This document shows, in pieces, positions 45,386 through 55,696 of a stretch of DNA of 64,000 nucleotides (positions are counted from its first letter, which is position 1; every line of letters starts with the position of its first letter). The stretch lies in NCBI GenBank assembly GCA_965178125.1, contig OZ237760.1:744001-808000 (forward strand), given 5' to 3'. The stretch comes from Bilabrum cf. latius. Lineage: Eukaryota > Bigyra: Bicosoecida > Bigyra > Bicosoecida. The position numbers and the translations under genes are program-made. The notes under the pieces were generated by a model. It had not been told where the DNA came from, ran no database searches, and saw only the letters and a list, made by a program, of their open reading frames with translations.

Positions 45386-48300
45386 TCAGAGGCCGTCCGG
45401 CATCGCATCTGCTGCCCCACCCCCTGGCTGTTCCCCACCCTGATCCCAGCCATCGCTCCCCCAGGCCACGACCCGCTTCTTCCCTTCTGATCCGACCCCG
45501 CCTTCAGCAGTTGCGCCATGCAGCACAGTGCCGTGCACCTGGGCACGCTATCCTTCTTCTTCCTCCTCTCCTTGTTCACGTTGGGCCAGCCCCGCGGCAC
45601 AGCCCAGCAGCACGCGAGCCGCCTCCTCAAGACCTCCACAGTGCGATGCACCCGCGATCCCCCCCAGCCTCCCGATCCTCTCCATGCACCGCTGCAGACC
45701 CTCTGCAACCGTGAGTCTCAGCTCGGCATTGCTTCTCTTTCTCCGACCCCCGCGCACCACGATGGACGCGTGCTCCCGCAGACACAGCCCCAGCGACACC
45801 GCAGCCGCCCGAATTGGGGCACCATGGTGACCCTCCCCTGCCCCATACGTTGCCGTGGCCTCCTCGATGCGGTGCAGCAGATCGTCCATCCTGCGGGAGA
45901 TGACGAGTGCAGCGCCATCGTCGATACGTCCACTACCAGCACTGTCTCCATCACACCCTCCGACGCCGTTCACAGGCGGCATCGCGTCGCCTACCACAGG
46001 TGGCATCGCGTCGCCTACCTCGGCTGTTGCCTCCGCAAGCGGGCTGTCTGCACCCTCCATGTACGGGAGACCACCGTCGGATTGATCCGATCCCTAGGAC
46101 TCGGAGTCGGAGTCGGATTCCGAGTCGGACAGCTCGATCACCCTGCCGCCCCCAGCAGCACCGGCACCACCTCTACCTCGATCATCTCCGCCGCCGCCGC
46201 TGCTGCTGCTGTCACTGTCAGAGCCGTGCAGTTCCACCGGCATTGCTGCTTCAGTTGCATCTGGTCCTCGTCTAGCTGCACGACCTGGAACCCCCGCGCC
46301 AGCAGCACCCCCTTCCCTTTCCCCCTCCCCCTCCTCCTCACTGGATCCCGGCACCACTCGACCCAACACCCCCCTTGCAGCGCGACGAGCAGCACGATCC
46401 GGCAGCCTCCGCCTCCTGCCCCCACCTGCTCGCCCCTCCGGACCCATCCCAGCCCCTGGATCCGCCGCGCCTGAGCCTCCAGGCGCATAATCACCATCGT
46501 GCAGTGCACCCGTCTCGCTACCTGTTGATTCGCCGTAGTCAGCCTCCTCCTCTTCCTCCTCCTCATGCCCCGCCTCTCCCGCCTCAATGTCCACGAAAAC
46601 AGGTGTCTTGGCCCCCCTCTTCCTTGCTGTGCCCCTTCCGTTACGTCGGCTCCTCGCACCTCCACCTGCCGATCCACGGCCCCAGTGCCTCTCAGGGGTG
46701 GCCGCGACACCCTCCCCGCCTCCACCGCCCCCGCTCTCATTCGTGTCGCTCGCTCGCAGCACGTCGTCGTGCGCAGTCACGTCCACGATACATCCGGACC
46801 ACCTCTGCCCCACCCAAGACAGCCCGGGGCTGGCAGCTGCCGCTCGTGCTCCCATCGAGGCGCTCCCTCGGCTCCCTCGCGCCTCTGCACCCGCGACTAT
46901 ACGCCTGCCCCTTTCCACTGCCCCCTACACCCGACTCACGTGCCTGGCGAGCACCTCGGTGGGGACTTGCACCTCGGGCACGGTGTGCTGGATCCGTGCA
47001 GCCGTCTCGGACCTGTCTGTGGCAGAGAGCTCGAACACTTTTCTCAGGTCCTCACGACTCAGCAGTCGCAAGGGCTGGCCCAGCGCAGCCATGCCGCCAC
47101 CACCACCGCTGCTGCTGATCTTGCGGCCCGACGCAATGCCATGGCTGTCCTCCTCATCCTCGTCCTCCTCTTCCTCGCTGCCGTCTCCGCCCACTCCATC
47201 GCCCCCCACGCCACCGATTGCCTCCCCTGCCCCGCTATCGGCCCCCAGCACTGCCCCCGCCAGCCCTGCCTTGAACACCTGCGCGCCGTACTGCCGCTCC
47301 TCCGCTGTCCCGCACGTCACCAGCCGGTACACCACCACGTCCCTAGTCTGACCGATCCTGAAGCACCGATCGGCCGCCTGCGCGTCCACGGCGGGGTTCC
47401 ACGCCGGGTCCAGCAGCACCACCCTGCTTGCACCCGTGAGCGTCAGCCCGTGCGCCGCCACCCCGGTGGTGAGCAGGCACGCCTCGAGGCTCTCGTCCTG
47501 GTTGAAACGGTCCACGTGCGCCTGACGCTCGCGGCCCGGCACCGACCCGTCGATCCTGCTGTGCTTGCAGCCCGCCGCGTGCAGCACCGCAGAGGCCAGG
47601 TCCAGGAGCCGGATGGAGCGGCTGAAGACAAGCAGTCTGGACTCTGCCCTCCACGCCCCTTGGGCGTCCTGTGAGGTGCCCGCTTGTTCCCTGGGCGCGG
47701 AGGTACCTGCTGCTCCGTTTCGTTTCGCGCCCCGCTTGCTGGCCTTCTGCTTTCGCCTGGCCTTTCGCTAACTCTTGCTCCTGCTTCGTGCCGTGCTCTT
47801 GTCATGCGCGGCCTAAGCTGCCGAGGGTATTCCCAGAGCGGCCTGCCATGCCAGCACAGCCCGACTGGAGGCCGACAGTGCCTCTGGGCCCCTTATTCCC
47901 CTAGCCTGTCCGTCCTCGCTGCTTCCATCTGAGCTCGTCGTCGAGGTCGAGGACGACTAGGTGGAATTCCCGCTGCTCTTGGCACCGGCCTCGGCCTCGC
48001 CAAGTTCGTGCCCCGACGCATGCCCCGAGGCACTCCCGTCGCTCCCACCGTCTCCGCCCAAACCTGACCCAGACCCAGACCACGGCCCGCCCCTGTGTTC
48101 CCTCCTCTTGCTCCTGCCGAGCTCCCTCCTCCGAGCGGTTCTCCTCTCCGCCCTGCACAGCGCAAGGACGTCTAGGAGGGCGCCCATCTTGCTGGAGGCG
48201 CGCACCACCTGGCACACGTCCAGTCGCAATGGGGACAAATCCGCCGCACTGCCATCCGCTCCGGCACGAGCGAACGAAGCGCTCGCATCCCGCAGCACAC

Positions 48301-50842
48301 CAGTTCCAAGCCCAGCCCACCCGCGTAGCCTCGCCGCCTCCTCCTCGTCCGCCACGCCCTTCTGCAGACGATCGGTCTATGCACCAGCCAGCAGCGGGTG
48401 CGCGGGTCCTATAGGCTGCCGCGCATGGTGGCCAACAACGTCGCCCCCGCCAGCACCAAAGCTGCCGAGAGCTTCCATCCCGCCGGCGCCCCCCGCCCCA
48501 TCGCTGGAGCTCTCGCTGGTGCTGGACAGTACCGGCACGCCTGCCCTGGTGGGTTGGCGCGAAGGCACCGGCAAGGCAGCAGCACTGTTCCCTCGACCCG
48601 GAGTGGAAACAGGCGAGCGACTCGAAGGTGTGACGAGTGCGGCAGGCACCCTCGGTAGGATGTTTCGGATGGCCACCCCTGCCCTGCCCCTCGAGTCCAG
48701 CAGCAGGGGATGGTCGCACAGCCGAAGGAGGGCGGAGAGGACCACCAGCGCGTCGTGCTGGCCACCTCTGTTCTTCCTTGCATCACCTTTGCCCTGAACT
48801 CTAGTAGCACCATCCGTCCTGCCGCGCCAGCCCTCCCCGTCCTCTTCTTCGTCCTCTTCCTCCTCCTCGGGCACCAGCGCTGCTCTCGCCTCTGGGCTGC
48901 TGAGGAACGCGCGGTACAGCGCCAGCTGCACGCTGGAGGGACGGCACCAGAGAACAAGCTCCTTCTTGTGCGGCTGCGGAAGAGCCGGGGGAATAACGCT
49001 TCCTGACCTCCCCGCGGAACCGTCTCCAGACACCCCGGAACCACCGCTCGCAGCTGCGCTCGCGCCCTCCTTCTCGCCCTCCAGAGCAGCGGACCCCGGC
49101 CCCGCCACCCTCACGTCGCTCATTCCCCCGGGCCCTTTCTCCCTCCGCAGCATGTGCGGGGCAAGCACCGCCCTCAGCGCCTGGGAAGCCCTCGCCCCCC
49201 TCGCTCTCTGGGTGTCACTGGCCCGCGCGTCCCTCGCCCTCTCGAGGGGCCCCGCCACACGATCCAGGAACCACTTGCGGGGGCCCAGCAGCTCGCCCGG
49301 GCAGGCCAGGTCCACCAGGGCCCAGAGCTCGTCGGTGCGATTCTGCAGAGGGGTGCCCGTGAGGAGGAGCCGCCTGCGGGCGGGGAGTGCCCTGAGCGCC
49401 TTAGCTGTCTTGGTGGAGGGGTTCTTGGCAGCGTGAGCCTCGTCACAGATGACCCAGTCGAATCCCATGCTCGGCGTCAGGGGTGGGGTCCTCCCGACCG
49501 GGGAACGACCTGGTCTTCTTCTTTCTTTCCTCTTCGCGCCCTGAGATTGCGACGTGTCGCTGTCGCCATGTGAGTCGTTTTCCGATTCCGATCCCGAATC
49601 CGACCCGCTCTTGTCGTCGCTGGAGTCACCATCAGACTCGGATCCACTGGACGAATTGGGCGAGGAGGAAGAGGCGCAGGTAGACGATGACGACGAATCA
49701 GACCCAACAGCTGCTAGCGCTGCTGAGGCCCGTCTTCCACGCTTCCCTTCTCCTTTCCTATTCCCGCTTGAACCCCTGTCTCCTCCTGCCCGTGCCCCGC
49801 TACGAACCACAGCAATACCACCGCCGCTGCTGCCCCCACCCCAGCGCTGCTCAAACCCATCGTGACCCGGCACCAGCCCCCTCTTCCACTCCTTGCGCTC
49901 CCCCACTGGCGGCCCCGTGAGGAACCGATCCGCCATTTCACGGAGCTCCTCGATCCTCGTGCTCACAGTCCCGTAGGTGGTCACCAGCACGCCGCCCTTG
50001 CTTGCCACCTGCCGGAGCGCCTTGCGCGCCGCCCCCGCTGCCCCGTGGTAGATGGCCACCCGCACCCCGGGCGCCCACTGCCTGATCTCCTTCGCCCAAT
50101 TGTCCACAAGGGACAGCGGGGCCACCACCACGCAGGCCCGGGCCCGCCTAGACCGGAACAAGCCCCCGAGGAAGGCGGCCACCTGCACGGTCTTGCCCAG
50201 GCCCATCTCGTCGGCCAGGATGCCGCCAGCCCCGCCGGGCAGTGGCACGTGGAAGGGCAGCACGGGGGCGGGGGCGGGGGCGGTTATGCCTGCTCCTGAG
50301 GCATCCCCGCCGCTGCCTTCCTCGCTACCACGGTCTGGGTCGCCATCACTGCCGGCTTCATCGCGCGCTGTTCGAGCTCCAAGGGATCTGTGCTCGCCTC
50401 TGGCTCGGAGCAAGTGCCTGGCCTCTGCGAGCATCGCACGGAGCCATCGATTGCAGGGACAGCCTGTGGGCTGCGCCAGGTGCAAGCGCCAGAGCCAAGC
50501 GATGCCGTCACGCTGGAACGGGTGCAGTTTTCCAAATATACCGGCTGAAACTTCCAATCCTCCGGGCAGCGCGAAGCTGTCCGCCGGGGCGCCCGAGTCT
50601 GCAGATGACTCAGAGCAATCGGAGTCTTCGTATACGATCTTCTCCCATCGGAATGAACCGCGTGCCATCGCAACCATCGACATCAACCTCTGCGCAGCCG
50701 GCGAGGATCTCGTGGATAGCTGCAGCTCTAGCCGCTTGAGTGCATCATCAAACTTATTGCCAGTGCCTTGCGATGATGCGCTCTTTGATGCAAGCAAGGA
50801 AGCTATTTTCCCGGCGCCAACTGAGGGCAGTCGGACCTGCAT
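45386..50842 (-). CDS. Snf2-family ATPase of the ERCC6L/PICH (Rad26-like) type
   Basis: A DNA translocase. A single exon of 1818 aa if seven TAG codons (48377, 47957, 47813, 47768, 46925, 46094, 45548) are Gln. Helicase half 1: LHPFQRDGIAWLWRLH, Walker A DEMGLGKT (residues ~205-215), DEAH box WVICDEAHAAKNPSTKTAKA (~464), LLLTGTPLQNRTDELWALVD. Helicase half 2 (~1080-1200): LLVFSRSIRLLDLASAVL, RIDGSVPGRERQAHVDRF, LLTTGVAAHGLTLTGASRVV, DPAWNPAVDAQAADRCFRIG. The pieces VVVYRLVTCGTAEERQY, QVFKAGL and LSREDLRKVFEL match ERCC6L rather than INO80 or SWI2. TAGs lie in the linker between the two helicase halves and in the disordered tail. Divergent from the gene at 50959. Role inferred: mitotic or repair DNA translocation. 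Confidence 0.85.
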
Positions 50843-50958
50843 TTGCCCCAAACTGACGGCAGAAGTGCAACTGCAGCAACGGGTCGGACTTGGCGAATGT
50901 TCCTAAGGAACCTACGAAGTGGATGCGGGGTTTCCGTCATTTCGCAAGCACTGAAGTT

Positions 50959-51842
50959 ATGATGGGTACACTTGCCGCACTCGCAGCAGTTGTGGTTGGT
51001 GCTAGTGCCCTCCCCCCGCCAGTCTGGCCGAGCACGTGGCAGGCCTCGTTCAACGAGACTAGCACGATCATCTTCAGGTAAGAACGGCCGCTGAATTGCA
51101 CGATCCACGATATTTTTCGGCACGACTTTGCCTCGACTGTTTAATCTTCTAATCGATTCTCGCAGTGCCAACAACACTGGATATTTTTGGTGAGCGTGTG
51201 CTCTGGGCCTTGGCAGCCTGGTGTGACGTAGCCAGGGCTCATCCCATCCATCAGCGTTCCGAGCACGACCGCTTCCTTCGAAAAGTCCACTGTTCTACGC
51301 GCAGGTATGATGCTGCAAACACGAGGAGCAGAACCGACCGCAACGACGGTTCCCACGACCGTTACTGCGCTCCCGAGAAGCCGTTCCAGTCGACCGCATG
51401 CACGCACCTGGTGCTGGGCAAGGACCGCTGGCTCGTGTTCCCCCAGGAGAACGACTGCTGCTGGTGCTGCGACGCGAGCCACGGCTGCGGAATCCTCACG
51501 CCCGACTGGCTGCAGCGCTCGAACGCGTCCTACGTGGGCCACCTGGATTCCTACCGCGGGTACCCCGCCGAGGAGTGGAACGCGCAGGGCCTGCAGAGCA
51601 ACCTCTACTATCAGGTGGCCGCGGGGTCTCCCCACGCGGGCGCGCCCATCGCGATCAACCAGGAGCCGGACGACGTGCAGTACTTCGACCCCTCCACCTT
51701 CAGCACGGGCTCCATCCCCGACTCTGTGTTCGCGCTGCCCAGCACGTGCAGCATGGACAAGAAGTGCGGGGGTGTGTGCGCCGTTGTGGGCGGTAGGCAG
51801 CCTGAGGAGGGCAAGGAGGCTGGGTCGCTGAGGGGGGCATGA
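50959..51842 (+). CDS. Small secreted Cys-rich protein
   Basis: Three exons (50959-51077, a 24-nt exon 51166-51189, and 51305-51842) join in phase and give 226 aa. Signal peptide MMGTLAALAAVVVGASALPP. The mature part starts FNETSTIIFSANNTGYFWYD, then CTHLVLGKDRWLVFPQEND, a CCWCC cluster, GCGILTPDWLQ and GYPAEEWNAQGLQSNLYYQV. Proteins with this CCxCC / GCG(I/V)LxPDWL pattern occur in ciliates and algae as far as I recall; their function is unknown. No in-frame TAG in this gene. Ends at TGA. The 24-nt micro-exon is inferred from splice signals at both sides and phase 2 on both ends. Confidence 0.7.
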
Positions 51843-52266
51843 GATGAACGGTGGGTACCATGGTAATGAGCCACTGGCAGGGGGAGCTTGAAGCGTTGTG
51901 CCAGCCACTCGTGCTAGTCGCATGGGGGATCCTACCCGCAGGCGCGCGGCATTTTTGTGGGATTTGAGGGGGCTGTGCTGAATGCCGAGTTGCAGGCGAA
52001 TTCGATAGCTCTCTATGCGTGTGACCACCACTTTAGGAGATCAATTTAGTAGTGCTGTGCCATGACCCTCCCACCCCCCCCCCCCCCCCTCCCGCCGCCG
52101 GCGACTCGACGGACAGAACCGGAACGCCTCGCCGGCCCTCCCGGGCTTGCACTGATAGCTTCTTAGAACTAGTACTCCGCACGCAGCGACCGATTTCAGA
52201 AGATTTTTCGTATAAGTTGTAGATCTTGTTCACTACCCCATATTTTGGCAGCGTCAAAGGCACACC
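51843..52266. other. Intergenic region with a C-tract
   Basis: 424 bp with a run of about 16 C near 52075-52090, followed by AT-richer sequence up to the kinase gene start. No gene or RNA seen. Confidence 0.5.
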
Positions 52267-55200
52267 ATGCCGAAAAAGAAGAAGGGGAAGGAGCTGAAAC
52301 TCCCAACCGCGCGAAAGATCGCCCGAGGGACTCCAGCAAAGAAAGAAGCTTGGACAGAATAGCTTGCTTCAAGATGTGCGGAGCTCATGAAGGGGCAATC
52401 GATGAACTATCGGGCTCGGGGCGGCGGTGCGTTTGCGTTGCAGCTGCTGCGTTCTGCTCCTGGCCTCAACGTGAACTCTTGGAGACACTCAAACTCCAGG
52501 ATGCCGTATTGCCGCAGGAACTTGCTTCAGTTTGCTGTTCGGGGCCATTGCGAGGAGGTGCTTCGACACCTGATCGTGGAACGCGGAGCGGACCCCGGCC
52601 TCCCTGACAAGCTGTCTGGGGACACCCCTCTGCACATAGCAGCCCACCGCGGATACACCATGGTCGTGGCCATGCTGCTATCACTCGGCGCCGAACCCGA
52701 CCAGGTCGGATACCGCGGCCGAACTCCTTGCCATAACGCAGCCGCAAACGGTCACGCCGCCTCTGTGTACCTGCTCCTGCGGGCAGGGGCAGATCCCCAG
52801 CTGGAGGACTCGTTCGGGAAGTCCCCGGCCCGGCTAGCACAGGCGTGGGACCGCCTGAACGCATGGCTGCAGCCGACAGACTCGGCCCGCCGCGCCATCC
52901 GGCGCGCCCAGCGCTCCCAGAGACCCCTCCTGCGTGGCGTGCAGGCCCAGCAGGACCTCGCCGAGGAGCTGCTGGCGCCCAGCAAAGAGGACCAAGAGTG
53001 GTTCGATCGGGTGGAGGAGGCAAAGGCGATGGCTGGGGAAGGAGTCGCGGGAGAAACGCACCGTGAATCCGGTGCTAAGGCTGCGGCAGGGGCAGAGGCA
53101 GCCTCTGGCGGTGCTGGTGCTGGTGCCTTATCTACCGCAGGGGCGCCCGCCCCGACCCATGCTACCGATGCCAGTGCTGGGGGGAGCAGTCACACGGCCT
53201 AGAGGACCCCTTCCAGTGGAAGCATGCTAGTCAGCATGGAGGACCTGCCCGCGCTGCCGAGCAGTCTGAAGCACCTGGAGGAGGACAGTGACCTTCCGAG
53301 TGCTGGTGCTGGTGCTGGTGCTGGTGCTGGTGCTGGTGCTGGTGCTGGTGCTGGTGCTGGTGCTAGTGCTGGTGCTGGTGCTGGTGCTGGTGCTGGTGCT
53401 GGTGCTGGTGCTGGTGCTGGTGCTGGTGCTGTTGCAGGGGCCACCGGGGCTGTAACAACGTCTAGTGGTGACAGAGCTAGGCCGAGTAGGTCCAGCGAGA
53501 AACGCCTCGAGAAGCCGGGTCAGGAGCATGAGCAGGAGCAGTATCAGGATCACCAGGCTGCAGCCAAGGAGCCGGATGGGATGAAGACGGGCACCAGGAG
53601 GACACAGGGCCAGCTGCTCCCGAGACACGGCGATGTTGGTAGTGATGCGACTCTCACTCGGCCTGAGGAAGCAGCTGGAACCGGCAGGAGCAATGAGCAC
53701 GCCACATCGCTCGATCGCACTCCCCAAAGCGGCACCACGATTGCCGCCAGCACCGGGTACGATGATGCGATCGTGTACGGAGACGTGAGCGAGGAGATCA
53801 GGCAGAGGCCGAGGTTGCCAGGCACGTACGGGGACATGAGCGAAGAGATCAGGCAGAGGCCGAGGTTGCCAGGCACGTACGGAGACATGAGCGAAGAGAT
53901 CAGGCAGAGGCCGAGGTCGCCAGGCACGTACGGGGACGTTGCGCATCCGTCCCCGGTACAGGTGCACCCCGCAGTGGCTGCTGCCGCTGCTGCTGGACGG
54001 GGCGCGGGCTAGCCACAGCCAACCCTTCATCCTATCCCAACCCAGTCGGCAGGTCCCGCCGCAGCCCGCCGCTAGATCTAGTCCGATGACAGCAGCCTGC
54101 AGATTCCTTCCGACATCCCGCAGGTGAGCGCCGACCAGGTGCAGCTGCTCGAGGAGATAGGCGCGGGTGGGTTCGGGATGGTGTACAGGGCCTCACTGCG
54201 GAGCATGCCCGGCACGCCTCTGGTGGTCAAAGCGCTCTACAGGGTGGGCAAACTGGACCAGGCTGAGAGGCGCGCCCTCATTGCGGAGACCCGACTCATG
54301 GCTCTGGCGGCCCGCCCGCCCCACGAGAACGTGGCCAGCTTTGTGGGATTAATCGCGAGAGAGGGCGGTCGGACGGCGGATGGGAGGCGACTCTCGTATG
54401 GCATGGTGATGCGGCTGTACGAGGGGGGCTCCTTGCGCGACCTGATCGAGGGTGTGGGCGTGCATGCGGGGAGTGCCAGGGTGAGCAGGGGCACGAGCGG
54501 TGGCCTGGGATTGAGTCGGTCGACAGACTCGGGAAGCGCGGGCTCCGGTTCCGGGTCTGGGTCTGGACCGCGCATGTCCAGGGGGGTGTCGGGAGCTGTG
54601 TCTTCGCCTCTAGTGACCGGGAAGTCGGCTCGCGTCCCTGGGGATGACGAGGACGATGGGGACGGCGAAGGCGATGACGAGGACGCTCGGCAGTCCATGG
54701 ACTACTGCCAGCGAGTCCCGCTGCAGAGAAGGCTGGAGATCCTGAGGGACGTGGCGCGTGGGCTGGCCTTCCTTCACCTGGCACAGCCGGGACGCCCGGA
54801 GCGGCTCGTGCACCGGGACCTCAAGCCAGACAACGTGCTGCTGACCACCCCCCATGTGCTGGCAACCAAGGGTGCCATTTCTGATTTCGGGCTGTCGGCC
54901 GTGCGGACCATGCACGGCCAGAGTTTGCTCTCTTCGGCTTCCTCCTCTTCAGCGAGAGAGGAGGCACCTGCCGAATCGTTGCCCCCAGTCGCCTCGGTGG
55001 CATACAGGGCCCCGGAGGTGTGGGGCACCTCAACGAGGAGGAAGAAGGAGCACAAGGGCGCTTCTTCGTCTTCTTCTTCCTCCTCCTCAACTCCCGCAAG
55101 GGCAAGTGGCGGGGCTGGTGCATCGTCCGCCTCGACCTCGACCGAGGGAACAGGCCCGGGTGGAGGTCATTCGGGGGAGGGCCACCCGCACCAGAGCGAA

Positions 55201-55662
55201 GGAACACCGGCCCTGACCCTAACGGAGCAGAGGCGAGCCGCGGCTGTACGGGCCATTCGGGAGGATCCCGCCGTGGACGTGTTCAGCTTCGGGGTGACCG
55301 CTTTCGTGGTGCTGACCGGGCTGGCTCCATGGGGCGGCGAGCGGTCCGTCGCTTCGCTGTACCAGGCCATCGTGATGGACCGGTAGGACATGCCCGGGAC
55401 CGTGCCGGAGTGGTGCGGGGTCCGTGCGGGCCACGCGGAGCTGGTGAGGACCTGCATGCGGTACGACCCGAGGGAGAGACCGAGCGCGCTGCGGGTGTGC
55501 GAGATGCTTGATCAACTGATCGAGGGGCTCTCAGCGGACCGAAGCAAGAGCGCTGGGCAGGGCGTGAGTGCTCGATTTCCAAGTGCATTGCATGGGAGTG
55601 CTGACGACGACGATGAAGCCGGGCCGGGGATTGACAACGAGTATTCCCCCATTGTTGATTAA
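52267..55662 (+). CDS. Ankyrin-repeat / protein kinase fusion (TKL-like kinase)
   Basis: A single frame of 1131 aa from ATG (MPKKKKGKELKLPTARKIAR) to TAA at 55660-55662, reading TAG at 52360, 53200, 54010, 54073, 54079 and 55384 as Gln. Ankyrin repeats at about residues 80-200 (TPLHIAAHRGYTMVVAMLL). A long disordered middle contains a GA-repeat microsatellite and 17-residue repeats. The kinase domain runs from about residue 622: Gly loop LLEEIGAGGFGMVYRA, Lys in LVVKAL, catalytic VHRDLKPDNVLL, ISDFGLSAVRT, APE motif VAYRAPEVWG and GVTAFVVLTGLAPWGGE. Two acidic/Ser-rich inserts interrupt it. All catalytic residues are present. TAG at 54073 and 54079 lie just before the kinase domain and 55384 between helices F and G. 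Signalling role inferred. Confidence 0.85.
53299..53432. repeat. Coding (GGTGCT)n microsatellite
   Basis: About 22 GGTGCT hexamers with one GCTAGT interruption, encoding alternating Gly-Ala in the ankyrin-kinase linker. Length multiples of six keep the frame. Confidence 0.95.
53776..53940. repeat. Three 51-bp coding tandem repeats
   Basis: The peptide EEIRQRPRLPGTYGDMS recurs three times in the ankyrin-kinase linker, with near-identical DNA. Confidence 0.9.
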
Positions 55663-55696
55663 TTGAATGCATCGGACATAGCTAGTGTTGTACGTT

